This document shows, one piece after another, positions 1-10,594 of a stretch of 64,000 nt of DNA. A program made the translations under genes and the position numbers. The notes under the pieces were generated by a model. The model was not told where the DNA came from and did not search any database. It was given only the letters and a program-made list of their open reading frames with translations. The stretch spans positions 1-64,000 of the forward strand of contig DKPN01000047.1 of NCBI GenBank assembly GCA_002471195.1. Reading direction: 5' to 3'. This DNA comes from Bacteroides sp. UBA7333 (GTDB lineage Bacteria; Bacteroidota; Bacteroidia; Bacteroidales; Bacteroidaceae). Numbering within the stretch: position 1 is the first letter of the stretch; each line of letters starts with the position of its first letter.

Positions 1-912
1 AACATATGTTTTCATACATTAATTTTCAAATAAAATAAATTATTATAAATACTATGGCTTTATAATTCAAACTTTTACCTAGTATACAATTGAAAATAAA
101 TTGAAATATTTTAAACTGATTTTAACTTGAATAATTAGATTTTTTAAATATTGAGATCACATATCATAAAAATAAAATAATGCATTTCAGCCTATATGAT
201 ACAATTTAATCGAAAGTTTGATAATTTTATATTTATCAAAGTATACTGTCGCCTACAACCTCAAAGCATCAAGATTAAATTCAACTACAATTTCGAATAG
301 GGAAGTAAGCTGCCACATTAGATGATTTCAGTAAGTATAGGCAATATATAATTTAAGAATAGAGCGATTTTATTAATCTCACAATTTTAATAACTACGGA
401 ATTGCTCCATCAGGTCGATTATGGATATAACATTCAAACCAACAAGGTTTAGGTGAAATAAAAAGCACATATCAGTAGGATAAAAATATCGAAAGTAAAA
501 AAATTTAATATTTCAAATATTCAATATTATGCCAATAAGACAAATAGACATATATCAGTAGAGTATAGCAGGGTATTTAATCAGGAAAACTGAAATAATA
601 AAAATCCGAGTAACTTCTAAGAATAAATTATGAATATATTCAAATAGTAAATTAAAAGAAGTGATGAATAAAAAGATACTTATCTAATCTTATATATTGT
701 AAGTGCAGAATTAATAACAACTACTGATTTTTTAAATCATAATTATAGATTGTTATTTACCAATATACAGAGATTAAGCTATAAAATATTTAAAACTATA
801 AGATAGATAGCTTTATTATACAAAAGCTATCTATAATAAAATCATTTAAGTGATAGGAAATAATGAAAATCCAATAATGGATTAAGAAACTAAAAAGGCA
901 TCATTGATTCAA
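1..912. other. AT-rich gene-free stretch
   Basis: No convincing reading frame exists on either strand over about 0.9 kb. By eye G+C is about a quarter or less, clearly below the neighbouring genes. The only structure I can support is the marC-side hairpin at 803-834. A short motif of the form catatcagtag occurs twice (about 468 and 552), but it is too weak to call a repeat family. The stretch could be a decayed gene or simply a long spacer; the window edge hides its left side. Confidence 0.5.
803..834 (-). terminator. Terminator-like hairpin downstream of marC
   Basis: A 12-bp perfect inverted repeat (803-814 with 823-834) encloses an 8-nt loop. On the minus strand it lies about 80 nt after the marC stop and is followed by a T-rich stretch. 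Confidence 0.5.
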
Positions 913-1512
913 CTATATTTTACTGCCTCCATCTATTAAAAGAGCAATATTAGACATAAATAGTTTAACTGAAATGGCTAGAAGTATAATTCCAAAAAAT
1001 TTTCTTATGATATAGATGCCACCTTTTCCCAAAAATCTTTCTACACGACCTGTCATACTTACAACAAAATACACCCATATCATATTTAGAATCAAAGCTA
1101 AAATAATATTCACACTTGCATATTCGGCTCTTAAAGATAACAAAGTAGTAAAAGCTCCGGCGCCAGCTAATAATGGAAAAACCAACGGAACTAAAGTCGC
1201 CTCTTTAATAGGTCCCTGATTTTTAAAAATCTCGACATCAAGAATCATCTCTAATGACATCAAAAAAATAACAAATGCGCCAGCTACTGCAAACGATTCA
1301 ATATCAACATGAAATAATTTTAACATCATATCGCCAGCGTAGAAAAATCCAATCAAAAGAGCAAATGAAATAACGGTTGCTTTTATCGCGTTCACATCTT
1401 TCCCTTTTTCTTTCAGATTAATAATGATAGGTATTGAACCTATGATATCAATAACTGCAAACAATACAATAAAAGCACTAATTAGTTGTTGGAGATTAAA
1501 ACTGGCAAACAT
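913..1512 (-). CDS. MarC family integral membrane protein
   Basis: This 199-residue protein is hydrophobic along most of its length, with about six membrane segments, and has the usual length of the MarC/YhgN family (UPF0056). The N-terminal segment running into VIDIIGSIPIIINLKEKGK matches the family start, where a polar loop follows the first helix. MarC was named for a supposed role in multiple antibiotic resistance that was later withdrawn, so the transported substrate and function are unknown. The gene is monocistronic: a TATCTTTG promoter element lies just upstream (1531-1538) and a hairpin lies downstream. The start gives a short leader of about 12 nt. Family assignment is firm; function is not. 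Confidence 0.85.
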   Translation of the reverse strand: MFASFNLQQLISAFIVLFAVIDIIGSIPIIINLKEKGKDVNAIKATVISFALLIGFFYAGDMMLKLFHVDIESFAVAGAFVIFLMSLEMILDVEIFKNQGPIKEATLVPLVFPLLAGAGAFTTLLSLRAEYASVNIILALILNMIWVYFVVSMTGRVERFLGKGGIYIIRKFFGIILLAISVKLFMSNIALLIDGGSKI

Positions 1513-1530
1513 AACATCATATTTTTTTTA

Positions 1531-1538
1531 CAAAGATA
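1531..1538 (-). promoter_or_regulatory. Promoter -7 element for marC
   Basis: The minus strand reads TATCTTTG, an exact match to the Bacteroidales -7 consensus TAnnTTTG. A TTG (1558-1560 on the plus map) sits 19 nt upstream, where the -33 box is expected. Confidence 0.6.
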
Positions 1539-1651
1539 ATATTTTCAGTTCATCAAACAATTTAGTTGCAATAAAACACGTAGATATTTAAGAAATAATA
1601 AAAAATAATAAAAAGAATCGAAATATTCATCCATTTAAAATTGTTTATGAT

Positions 1652-1659
1652 TACATTTG
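1652..1659 (+). promoter_or_regulatory. Promoter -7 element for the Crp-family gene
   Basis: TACATTTG matches TAnnTTTG and lies about 30 nt before the ATG at 1689. No clear -33 box was seen. Confidence 0.5.
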
Positions 1660-1688
1660 TGATAATATAAATAGGTTACCAAAAGTTT

Positions 1689-2351
1689 ATGAATACAATG
1701 TTCGACACATTATTACAGCTACCTCTTTTTCAAGGATTATGTCATGAAGATTTTACTAGTATCCTAGAAAAAACAAAACTTCAGTTCACCAAGCATAATG
1801 ATGGAGCAACCATTGTTAGTCAAGGGCAAACCTGTGATCAATTACTTTATCTCATCAAGGGAGAACTTATAATTGAGACAACTTCTAAAGACAATACGTT
1901 TACATTTATTGAAAGAGTTGAAGCACCCGCAGTCATAGAGCCACACGCCATGTTTGGCATGAAAGTTAAATACAACTCTAGCTACATAGCAAATGGCGAG
2001 GTCAATACAATTAGCATCTCCAAATCATATATTTTAACAGAATTATTAAGATATGAGATATTCCGTTTAAATTATATGAATTTTATTAGTAATAAATCAC
2101 AATCAGCAAACGACAAACTTTGGAGCAATGCACCAACATGCATCGAAGACAAAATCAAAGAATTTATCATCAATCATATAGATAAACCACAAGGAGTTGT
2201 CTGTTTAAAAATTAAAATGGAAGATTTAGCTCGATACTTAGATGACACTCGACTAAATGTATCAAAGGCATTGAATGCGTTACAAGAAAACAATATTTTG
2301 GAGCTTAAACGAAAGGAAATCATCATACCAGATGCTTCTAAATTAATTTAA
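1689..2351 (+). CDS. Crp/Fnr family transcriptional regulator
   Basis: The 220-residue length suits the family. The N-terminal half is a cyclic-nucleotide-binding-like beta barrel (about residues 10-120, with LFQGLCHEDFTSIL opening and QGQTCDQLLYLIKGEL in the core). The C-terminal third is a winged helix in which MEDLARYLDDTRLNVSKALN forms the helix-turn-helix. Such regulators in Bacteroidales often control redox, nitrosative-stress or metabolic genes; the effector cannot be read from sequence. No FNR-type cysteine cluster is seen. The gene stands alone, with its own promoter at 1652 and a shared terminator at 2371. Its targets are unknown. Confidence 0.8.
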   Translation: MNTMFDTLLQLPLFQGLCHEDFTSILEKTKLQFTKHNDGATIVSQGQTCDQLLYLIKGELIIETTSKDNTFTFIERVEAPAVIEPHAMFGMKVKYNSSYIANGEVNTISISKSYILTELLRYEIFRLNYMNFISNKSQSANDKLWSNAPTCIEDKIKEFIINHIDKPQGVVCLKIKMEDLARYLDDTRLNVSKALNALQENNILELKRKEIIIPDASKLI

Positions 2352-2370
2352 CTCCTACGAGCAGAAAACA

Positions 2371-2410
2371 ATAAAGGTGTGAAATCAAATTTGACTTCAC
2401 ACCTTTATTA
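2371..2410. terminator. Bidirectional terminator between the Crp gene and guaA
   Basis: A 40-nt near-perfect palindrome (2371-2384 pairs with 2397-2410, with a symmetrical inner TCAAATTTGA) lies between convergent genes. A/T runs flank both sides, so it can end transcripts from either direction. Confidence 0.8.
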
Positions 2411-2428
2411 TTATATACAATTTCTAAA

Positions 2429-3952
2429 TTATTCCCATTCGATTGTTGCAGGTGGTTTTGAACTTATATCATAAGTTACACGATTCACACCTTTCACTTT
2501 ATTAATAATATCATTCGAAACCTTACCTAAAAATTCATATGGAAGATGTGCCCAATCGGCAGACATAGCATCGGTCGAAGTTACAGCACGCAAAGCTACT
2601 GCACGCTCATAAGTACGCTCATCACCCATAACACCTACTGATTGAACAGGTAATAGTATAACACCAGCTTGCCATACCTGATCATACAACCCCCAATCTC
2701 GTAGTCCTTTGATAAAGATCTCATCGGCATTTTGAAGGATAGCAACCTTTTCGCGAGTAATATCACCTAATATGCGAACCGCCAAACCTGGACCTGGAAA
2801 AGGATGACGACCAATCAAATGTTCGGGCATACCCATTTCACGTCCTACACGACGAACTTCATCTTTAAATAATAGACGCAAAGGTTCGCAAAGCTTCAAG
2901 TTCATCTTTTCGGGTAAACCACCAACATTATGATGACTCTTAATAACAGTACCTGTAATAGACAAAGACTCAATACAGTCGGGATAAATTGTTCCCTGCG
3001 CCAACCATTTCACATCTTTTATCTTATGAGCTTCTGCATCGAATACATCAATAAAGCCTTTACCAATAATTTTGCGCTTTTCTTCAGGGTCAGTTATTCC
3101 TTCCAACTCATTAAAGAACTTCTCACTTGCGTCTACTCCAATAACATTTAATCCAAGACATTCATAATCATTCATTACATTCTTGAATTCATCTTTACGA
3201 AGCATACCATGATCAACAAAGATACAAGTCAGATTTTTGCCAATGGCTTTGTTTAATAAAACTGCAGCAACAGAAGAATCAACACCTCCACTCAATCCTA
3301 AAACGACTTTATCGTCACCTAATTGTTGTTTTAACTCTTCTACCGTGCTTTCGATAAATGAGGCCGGAGACCAATCTTGTTTACAACCACAAATATCCAC
3401 AACAAAATTGCGTAACATCTGCGTTCCATCAAGACTATGATAAGCTTCCGGGTGAAATTGAACACCCCATACTTGTTCATTCTTAATTTGATATGCAGCA
3501 ACTTTCACCTTGTCGGTAGAGGCAATCACCTCAAATGTATCAGGCAAAGAGGTAATGGTATCACCATGACTCATCCATACTTGAGATTTATCGCTGACAT
3601 TTTTAAGTAAAGGATTTTCTTTTAATATAAAATCTAAATGAGCTCTACCATATTCGCGAGTTTCTGCAGGCTCTACAGTTCCGCCATTTGTATAGGCTAT
3701 AAATTGCGCACCATAACAAATACCTAGTATTGGATATTTACCACGGATTTCACTTAGATCAACTTTAAAAGCTGCATCATCATAAACAGAAAAGGGGCTT
3801 CCTGAAAGTATAACACCTTTGATCGTTGAGTCATTTTTAGGAAATTTGTTGTAAGGAACAATTTCACAATAAGTATCAAGTTCGCGAACACGACGCCCGA
3901 TTAACTGCGTAGTTTGCGAACCAAAATCTAGGATAATTATTTTTTCCTGCAT
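2429..3952 (-). CDS. guaA: GMP synthase (glutamine-hydrolysing)
   Basis: GuaA converts XMP, ATP and glutamine to GMP, the last step of guanine nucleotide synthesis. The 507-residue protein has the standard three parts. A class I glutamine amidotransferase domain carries the nucleophile C79 in GICYGAQ and the His-Glu pair in [10 protein letters not shown]. An ATP pyrophosphatase domain carries the PP-loop GLSGGVDSS at about 225. The C-terminal dimerisation domain ends in KPPATIEWE. An in-frame ATG 18 codons upstream (4006) is rejected because the TACTTTTG promoter element at 3984-3991 lies inside that extension and [13 protein letters not shown] is the family start. The gene is probably transcribed alone, with mscL upstream on the same strand. 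Confidence 0.97.
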   Translation of the reverse strand: MQEKIIILDFGSQTTQLIGRRVRELDTYCEIVPYNKFPKNDSTIKGVILSGSPFSVYDDAAFKVDLSEIRGKYPILGICYGAQFIAYTNGGTVEPAETREYGRAHLDFILKENPLLKNVSDKSQVWMSHGDTITSLPDTFEVIASTDKVKVAAYQIKNEQVWGVQFHPEAYHSLDGTQMLRNFVVDICGCKQDWSPASFIESTVEELKQQLGDDKVVLGLSGGVDSSVAAVLLNKAIGKNLTCIFVDHGMLRKDEFKNVMNDYECLGLNVIGVDASEKFFNELEGITDPEEKRKIIGKGFIDVFDAEAHKIKDVKWLAQGTIYPDCIESLSITGTVIKSHHNVGGLPEKMNLKLCEPLRLLFKDEVRRVGREMGMPEHLIGRHPFPGPGLAVRILGDITREKVAILQNADEIFIKGLRDWGLYDQVWQAGVILLPVQSVGVMGDERTYERAVALRAVTSTDAMSADWAHLPYEFLGKVSNDIINKVKGVNRVTYDISSKPPATIEWE

Positions 3953-3983
3953 ACTAAATGTTTGGATTTTAATAAATGATCCG

Positions 3984-3991
3984 CAAAAGTA
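3984..3991 (-). promoter_or_regulatory. Promoter -7 element for guaA
   Basis: The minus strand reads TACTTTTG, matching TAnnTTTG, about 30 nt before the chosen guaA start. It rules out the longer reading frame. Confidence 0.6.
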
Positions 3992-4027
3992 ACAAAAACT
4001 CAACAATCAAACAGAATATTCAATCAC

Positions 4028-4465
4028 TTATTTTCCATTTTGATCTTTTAGAATATCACGAATTTGAGTAAGCAACTCCTCTTCGGGTGATGGAGCAGGA
4101 GGTGCAGTAGGCGCCGGAGTCTCTTGTTTTTTACGATTCAATTTTGCAATCAACTTAATAAATACAAATATAGAGAATGCGATTATTAAGAAATCGATAG
4201 TTGCTTGAATAAAATTTCCATATTGCAAAACAACTGCGGCTACATCATGTCCATCATGCGTATGTGCCTCACGTAGAACCCATTTCAGATCAGTAAAATT
4301 AACACCACCAACAATTACTCCCACTAGTGGCATAATAATATCAGAAACGAGCGACGATACAATTTTGCCAAATGCTGCACCAATTATGATACCTACTGCC
4401 ATATCAATGACATTCCCCTTCATTGCAAAGGATTTAAAATCTTGTAAAAAAGTTGTTTTACCCAT
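4028..4465 (-). CDS. mscL: Large-conductance mechanosensitive channel
   Basis: MscL opens under membrane tension to release solutes during osmotic downshock and works as a homopentamer. The 145 residues fit the family. The N-terminal helix is followed by TM1 containing [20 protein letters not shown], the most conserved stretch of the family, with the pore-lining glycines. A periplasmic loop is His/Asp-rich (AHTHDGHDV). TM2 lies at about 75-100. The cytoplasmic tail has a proline-alanine-rich linker ([13 protein letters not shown]) before the C-terminal helix bundle. No exact TAnnTTTG was found just upstream. Confidence 0.95.
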   Translation of the reverse strand: MGKTTFLQDFKSFAMKGNVIDMAVGIIIGAAFGKIVSSLVSDIIMPLVGVIVGGVNFTDLKWVLREAHTHDGHDVAAVVLQYGNFIQATIDFLIIAFSIFVFIKLIAKLNRKKQETPAPTAPPAPSPEEELLTQIRDILKDQNGK

Positions 4466-4516
4466 ATTTTTTAGATTTAATTATTAATTATATATACGAA
4501 TATAAAAACATTTTCG

Positions 4517-4524
4517 TAATTTTG
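4517..4524 (+). promoter_or_regulatory. Promoter -7 element for gapA
   Basis: TAATTTTG followed by CATCG lies about 83 nt before the gapA ATG, implying a 5' leader of roughly 75 nt. The -33 region has no clear TTTG. Confidence 0.5.
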
Positions 4525-4558
4525 CATCGCATTTTATTAAAGAAATGCAAGACGATAA

Positions 4559-5605
<1,047 letters not shown>

Positions 5606-5624
5606 TCAACCCAATATAACTCTT

Positions 5625-5662
5625 AAAAAGGTTGCTTTGAAATATCAAAGCAACCTTTTTTT
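5625..5662 (+). terminator. Intrinsic terminator of gapA
   Basis: A perfect 14-bp stem (AAAGGTTGCTTTGA with its complement) closes a 4-nt loop and is followed by a T run ending at 5662. Confidence 0.85.
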
Positions 5663-5759
5663 ATAATCACAAAATAAACAATAGCCATCACAACATCTTC
5701 AATTTATAATACTATTTAAAAAGAGAATCATAAATTGCTATAAATTCCTCATTATTTTG

Positions 5760-5767
5760 TACGTTTG
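5760..5767 (+). promoter_or_regulatory. Promoter -7 element for the M3 peptidase operon
   Basis: TACGTTTG matches TAnnTTTG and lies 38 nt before the ATG. An ATTG at 5734-5737 is a possible -33 box with a slightly long spacer of 22 nt. Confidence 0.5.
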
Positions 5768-5805
5768 TATATAAATGTATCATTAATACACATTTAGAAT
5801 CAACT

Positions 5806-7911
5806 ATGAATATAAAATTTTTATCAACAGCAATTGTTGCTTTTTCAATCTCAATTATAATGAATGCTCAGAATCCTTTTTTTGAAAAGTATAATACTCC
5901 ACACCAAACAGCTCCATTCGATAAAATTAAAGTAGAACATTTCGAACCTGCCATCAAGGAAGGAATGCGTTTACAAAAAAATGAAATTGATGCCATTGTA
6001 TCAGATCCTAATTCACCGACTTTTGACAACATCATATTGGCATTAGAAAACTCAGGAGAGTTTTTAGATAGAGTAATGAATGTATTTGCCAATCTACAAG
6101 GTTCGGAAACAAATGATGAATTATTAGATTTAGCTCAAAAACTGGCTCCTACATTAAATGAGCACAGTAACAACATTCAATTAAATGAAAAACTATTCAA
6201 AAGAGTTAAGGCTGTACACGATAAAAAAGATCAACTCAATCTTAATATTGAACAAAATAGGTTGTTAGACAAAACTTTTAAAGGCTTTGTACGATACGGT
6301 GCTAACCTTTCAAAAGAAGATCAAGCGATCTATCGCAAGCTCTCAGAAAAGCTAAATCTTCTTAGTTTAAAATTTGGTCAGAATAATTTGAAAGAAACCA
6401 ATGAATATGTATTAAACGTGGTGGATTTAGGACAATTAGTAGGTTTACCAAGCGACCAATTAGATGCAGCAGCACAAACAGCAAGAAATAAAAATCTACC
6501 AGGTTGGGCATTTACACTTCATGGACCAAGCTATATTCCATTCATGAAATATGTAAGAAATAGAGACTTGCGCCAACAACTATATATGGCATATAATACA
6601 AAATGTACGAATAATAACGATTACAACAACTTGGAAATTGTAAAAGAGCTCGTTAATACTCGTATGGAAATAGCTCAACTACTAGGTTATAACAACTATG
6701 CAGAGTATGTATTAAAAGAGCGCATGGCCGAAAATCCGGATGCTGTTTATCAACTTTTAAACCAACTTATTGATGCATACAGACCAATTGCCATTGAAGA
6801 ATACAATGAACTGCAAGATTTAGCTCGCCAAGACCAAGGTAGCAACTTTACAGTAATGCCATGGGATTGGAGTTATTACTCTGACCAACTTCAAGATAAA
6901 AAGTATAGTTTAAACGAAGAAATTCTACGCCCATATTTCGAATTAGAGAACGTCAAAAAAGGAGTATTCGGGCTAGCTACTAAATTGTATGGTATTACTT
7001 TCAAAAAAAATAAAGACATTCCCGTATATCATAAAGATGTAGATGCTTACGAAGTTTTCGATAAAGATGGGAAATTCTTATCCATACTTTATACTGATTT
7101 TCATCCTCGAGCTGGTAAAAGATCTGGGGCATGGATGACAGAATACAAAGGCCAATGGATAGATAGTAAAACGGGAGAAAATAGTCGTCCACATGTTTCG
7201 ATTGTGATGAATTTTACACAACCTACTGAAACAAAGCCTTCATTATTAACTTTCGATGAATTTCAAACATTCTTACATGAGTTTGGTCATGCCTTGCATG
7301 GTATATTTGCCAACTGCACTTACGAAAGTTTGAGTGGAACAAGCGTTTATCGTGATTTTGTTGAGCTACCATCACAAATATTAGAGAATTATGCAACAGA
7401 AGCTGACTTCTTAAATACTTTTGCCAAACACTATCAAACAGGCGAAAACATTCCGGCCGATTTGATTCAACGCATCAAAGATGCAGCCAATTTTAATGCA
7501 GCTTATGCCTGTATGCGACAAGTCAGTTTCGGATTATTAGATATGGCTTGGTATACATTGAACACTCCATTCACAGGAGATGTAAAAGAGTTTGAGAAAG
7601 AAGCATGGGGCAAAGCACAAATACTACCCATTGTAGAAGATGCATGTATGAGCACACAGTTCTCTCACATTTTTGCAGGTGGATATTCTGCAGGATATTA
7701 TAGTTACAAATGGGCCGAAGTACTTGATGCAGATGCATTCTCTGTCTTCAAAGAAAAAGGTCTTTTCAATCAAGAGGTAGCCGAATCATTCAGAAAAAAT
7801 ATTCTTTCGGCAGGTGGTGCCGAACATCCAATGGTTATCTACAAACGCTTCAAAGGGCAAGAACCAACCATTGATGCACTTCTTGAACGAAACGGTATTA
7901 CAAAAAAATAA
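5806..7911 (+). CDS. M3 family zinc metallopeptidase (peptidyl-dipeptidase Dcp-like), exported
   Basis: This 701-residue metallopeptidase of the thimet oligopeptidase/Dcp family cleaves short peptides, typically releasing C-terminal dipeptides. The zinc site HEFGH falls at residues 491-495, followed by a downstream helix carrying the third ligand (ELPSQILENY). The C-terminal SHIFAGGYSAGYYSYKWAE is the conserved substrate-side block with the two tyrosines. A signal peptide (about residues 1-21, ending near MNAQ) suggests periplasmic location, unlike cytoplasmic E. coli Dcp. It heads a tight operon with a lipoprotein, dCMP deaminase, CtpA-like protease and a folate enzyme. Family is certain; exact cleavage specificity is inferred. 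Confidence 0.92.
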   Translation: MNIKFLSTAIVAFSISIIMNAQNPFFEKYNTPHQTAPFDKIKVEHFEPAIKEGMRLQKNEIDAIVSDPNSPTFDNIILALENSGEFLDRVMNVFANLQGSETNDELLDLAQKLAPTLNEHSNNIQLNEKLFKRVKAVHDKKDQLNLNIEQNRLLDKTFKGFVRYGANLSKEDQAIYRKLSEKLNLLSLKFGQNNLKETNEYVLNVVDLGQLVGLPSDQLDAAAQTARNKNLPGWAFTLHGPSYIPFMKYVRNRDLRQQLYMAYNTKCTNNNDYNNLEIVKELVNTRMEIAQLLGYNNYAEYVLKERMAENPDAVYQLLNQLIDAYRPIAIEEYNELQDLARQDQGSNFTVMPWDWSYYSDQLQDKKYSLNEEILRPYFELENVKKGVFGLATKLYGITFKKNKDIPVYHKDVDAYEVFDKDGKFLSILYTDFHPRAGKRSGAWMTEYKGQWIDSKTGENSRPHVSIVMNFTQPTETKPSLLTFDEFQTFLHEFGHALHGIFANCTYESLSGTSVYRDFVELPSQILENYATEADFLNTFAKHYQTGENIPADLIQRIKDAANFNAAYACMRQVSFGLLDMAWYTLNTPFTGDVKEFEKEAWGKAQILPIVEDACMSTQFSHIFAGGYSAGYYSYKWAEVLDADAFSVFKEKGLFNQEVAESFRKNILSAGGAEHPMVIYKRFKGQEPTIDALLERNGITKK

Positions 7912-7937
7912 TATACTAACTTAAACCCTACCATCCC

Positions 7938-8441
7938 ATGAAGCATAAATATTTATTGCTAATGCTACTGGCGTTGCCCTTTTTATTGTGTAGTTGCAAC
8001 GATTCAGATGATGTACAATCTATTTTTACTGGTAGAACGTGGAAATTAACCTATATCACAAAGAAGAATGACCACAAATGGTATCATTTTCCCGGTGTGG
8101 AAAATAAAGTATACGAATCGTACGATCCAATGAATGGCACACGATACTTTGAAATAGATTTTACCGGCAGTAAAGAAGATAATGTAATAAGTGGCGATTT
8201 AAAAGGATATGGCTCAGTAGAAGTATTGGGTCGATGGAATGCCAATGGAGTATCAAATGTATTTTCGACTAGCCTCAGTAAAAAAGAGGTAAAAGATCCT
8301 AAAGAAAACACATTGGGAAAATACATCATAGAAGGACTTTCAAATGCCATCTCATATTCGGGTGATGAAAACAATCTGTACCTATATTTTGAATACGACA
8401 AAGAGATGCTAACAATGGTATTTGCCCCAAAAATCAGATAA
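7938..8441 (+). CDS. Small lipoprotein, possibly DUF4847 family
   Basis: The 167-residue protein has a lipoprotein signal peptide ending LLCSC, with the lipidated cysteine at about residue 20 followed by NDSDD. That acidic patch resembles the Bacteroidetes surface-export signal. The rest is predicted beta-rich (TGRTWKLTYI opening, then FEIDFTG and LYLYFEY strands), which looks like a small lipocalin-like barrel. I recall DUF4847 proteins beside dCMP deaminase in Bacteroides, but cannot confirm membership. It lies 26 nt after the M3 peptidase and 12 nt before the deaminase gene, so it is co-transcribed. Function unknown. Confidence 0.7.
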   Translation: MKHKYLLLMLLALPFLLCSCNDSDDVQSIFTGRTWKLTYITKKNDHKWYHFPGVENKVYESYDPMNGTRYFEIDFTGSKEDNVISGDLKGYGSVEVLGRWNANGVSNVFSTSLSKKEVKDPKENTLGKYIIEGLSNAISYSGDENNLYLYFEYDKEMLTMVFAPKIR

Positions 8442-8453
8442 TCCAACACTTTT

Positions 8454-8894
8454 ATGACAGATAAACAATCAGAATTAGATAAACGTTATATTAGAATGGC
8501 CCATATATGGTCAGAAAACTCTTATTGTGTACGTCGCAAAGTTGGAGCACTTATCGTAAAAGATAAAATGATTATTTCTGACGGATTTAACGGTACACCT
8601 TCAGGTTTTGAGAACATATGTGAAGACGAAAACAGCTTTACCAAACCATATGTGCTCCATGCCGAAGCCAATGCAATAACCAAAATTGCCCGCTCTAATA
8701 ATAGTAGCGAAGGTGCCACCATGTATGTGACGGCATCTCCATGCATTGAGTGTGCAAAACTTATCATACAAGCAGGTATAAAAAGAGTTGTTTACTCCGA
8801 GCATTATCGTTTAGAAGATGGTATTGATTTATTAAAAAGAGCCGGCATCGAGATTTTATATATAAACCCAAACGATACTGACCATTGTCAGTAA
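8454..8894 (+). CDS. dCMP deaminase
   Basis: The enzyme deaminates dCMP to dUMP, the substrate of thymidylate synthase. The 146-residue protein belongs to the cytidine/deoxycytidylate deaminase fold. Zinc ligand H69 and proton shuttle E71 lie in HAEANAI, and the cysteine ligands C97 and C100 in PCIECAKLI. The family-typical NGTPSGF stretch precedes the active site. It is sometimes annotated ComEB-like. Three genes downstream is 5-formyl-THF cyclo-ligase, which recycles the folate pool that thymidylate synthesis uses; the shared operon is suggestive but this link is inference. Confidence 0.93.
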   Translation: MTDKQSELDKRYIRMAHIWSENSYCVRRKVGALIVKDKMIISDGFNGTPSGFENICEDENSFTKPYVLHAEANAITKIARSNNSSEGATMYVTASPCIECAKLIIQAGIKRVVYSEHYRLEDGIDLLKRAGIEILYINPNDTDHCQ

Positions 8895-8920
8895 CCTATA
8901 ATTATAATTAAGAAGTAAAA

Positions 8921-10594
8921 ATGAGTAAGAAAGGTTCGCGCAGTTTTGTCCCTTTAGTTATTGCCATCAGCATTGTTTTGGGGATTTTAATTGGTACATT
9001 TTACACAAAACACTATACAGGCAATCGCCTCGGAATTATTAATGGATCGTCAAATAAGCTAAATGCATTGTTACGAATTATCGACGATCAATACGTTGAT
9101 ACCGTAAACATGACCGACTTGGTAGAAAAGGCAATGCCCCAAATCCTTTCGGAACTAGACCCTCATTCCACCTATATTCCGGCTCAAGATTTGAGCGATG
9201 TAATGTCAGAGCTAGAAGGTAGCTTTAGTGGTATTGGTATTCAATTTACAATACAAAACGATACGATTCATATCAACTCGGTAGTGCCCGGTGGTCCATC
9301 CGAAAAGATCGGTTTAATGGCAGGTGATAGAATAGTTACTGTCGACGATTCCATCTTTGTAGGTAAAGCAGTGTCGAACGATAAAGCGATGAAAAAGCTG
9401 AAAGGTCCGAAAGGTAGTCTTGTTAAATTGGGTATCAAACGTGCTTCCGAAAAAGAGCTACTCAGTTTCGATATTATTCGCGGCGATATTCCGCAAAATA
9501 CCATTGATGCCGCATATATTATTGATGATGAATTCGGCTTCATCGAAGTAAGCAAATTTGGTAGAACCACTCATCTCGAACTATTAAATGCATTGGCACA
9601 AATGCGCCATAAAGGCATTAAAGGGGTTATTATAGATTTACGCGGCAACACAGGTGGATATATGGAAGCTGCATCCCGCATGGTCAACGAATTTTTATCT
9701 CAAGGCAAACTGATAGTTTATGCTCAAGGGAGAAAAGATAAACGCATTGAAGAATACTTTGCAAATGGCACGGGTAGTTGTCAAGATTTACCTATCGTTG
9801 TATTAATTGACGAAGGCTCGGCATCGGCAAGTGAAATTTTTGCAGGTGCTATCCAAGACAACGACCGTGGTACTATTATCGGACGTCGTTCATTCGGTAA
9901 AGGATTGGTTCAACAGCCCATTGATTTTAGTGATGGATCGGCCATACGCCTTACCATAGCACGCTATTATACCCCATCAGGACGCTGTATTCAACGTCCA
10001 TACGAAAATGGAAAAGATCGCAATTACGAGATGGATTTATACAATCGTTATACCCATGGTGAATTCTTTTCGAAAGATAGCATTAAGCAAGACGAAAATC
10101 AATTATTCTTTACCACCCTTGGTCGCCCGGTATATGGAGGAGGCGGAATAATGCCTGATATTTTTGTGGCACAAGATACCACAGGAATGACTTCTTATTC
10201 ATCGGAAGTACTTTCGAAAGGATTGACTGTACAATTTGCATTTCAATATACCGATAAAAACCGGAACAAACTAAGTAACTTCGATACAGAAAGTACTCTT
10301 CTTAACTATTTGCAAAAACAAAATGTATTAGAACAATTCATTCGTTTTGCCGAAAGCAAAGGAGTGAGAAGACGCAATATATTGATTCATAAATCGCAAA
10401 ACCTTCTTGAGCGAAGTGTATATGGCAACATCATTTACAATATGCTGGGTAGAGAGGCATTTACTAAGTTTATCAATCAATCCGATCAAACCGTTAATCA
10501 AGCCATCGATGTACTTAAAAAGGGGGAAGCTTTTCCGAAAGCTCCCCAAGTAAAAGAGGAAGTCTTTGTAAAAAATAAAAATGGTAAACAGTAA
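8921..10594 (+). CDS. S41 family C-terminal processing peptidase (CtpA-like)
   Basis: The serine protease cleaves C-terminal tails of envelope proteins. The 557-residue chain has an N-terminal membrane anchor or signal (about residues 12-31). It continues with an S41 N-terminal helix region, a PDZ domain (about 90-175, with GGPSEKIGLMAGDRI) and the peptidase core. The catalytic serine is S302 in GSASASEIFAG and the lysine is K327 in GKGLVQ, at the 25-residue spacing typical of CtpA. A C-terminal helical extension follows (from about 420). Its last codons overlap the folate gene by 14 nt, implying translational coupling. It probably acts in the periplasm, anchored to the inner membrane. Confidence 0.93.
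   Translation: MSKKGSRSFVPLVIAISIVLGILIGTFYTKHYTGNRLGIINGSSNKLNALLRIIDDQYVDTVNMTDLVEKAMPQILSELDPHSTYIPAQDLSDVMSELEGSFSGIGIQFTIQNDTIHINSVVPGGPSEKIGLMAGDRIVTVDDSIFVGKAVSNDKAMKKLKGPKGSLVKLGIKRASEKELLSFDIIRGDIPQNTIDAAYIIDDEFGFIEVSKFGRTTHLELLNALAQMRHKGIKGVIIDLRGNTGGYMEAASRMVNEFLSQGKLIVYAQGRKDKRIEEYFANGTGSCQDLPIVVLIDEGSASASEIFAGAIQDNDRGTIIGRRSFGKGLVQQPIDFSDGSAIRLTIARYYTPSGRCIQRPYENGKDRNYEMDLYNRYTHGEFFSKDSIKQDENQLFFTTLGRPVYGGGGIMPDIFVAQDTTGMTSYSSEVLSKGLTVQFAFQYTDKNRNKLSNFDTESTLLNYLQKQNVLEQFIRFAESKGVRRRNILIHKSQNLLERSVYGNIIYNMLGREAFTKFINQSDQTVNQAIDVLKKGEAFPKAPQVKEEVFVKNKNGKQ

Noticed and set aside
3953..4006. Longer guaA start
   Set aside because: The extension contains the promoter element and does not match the family start.
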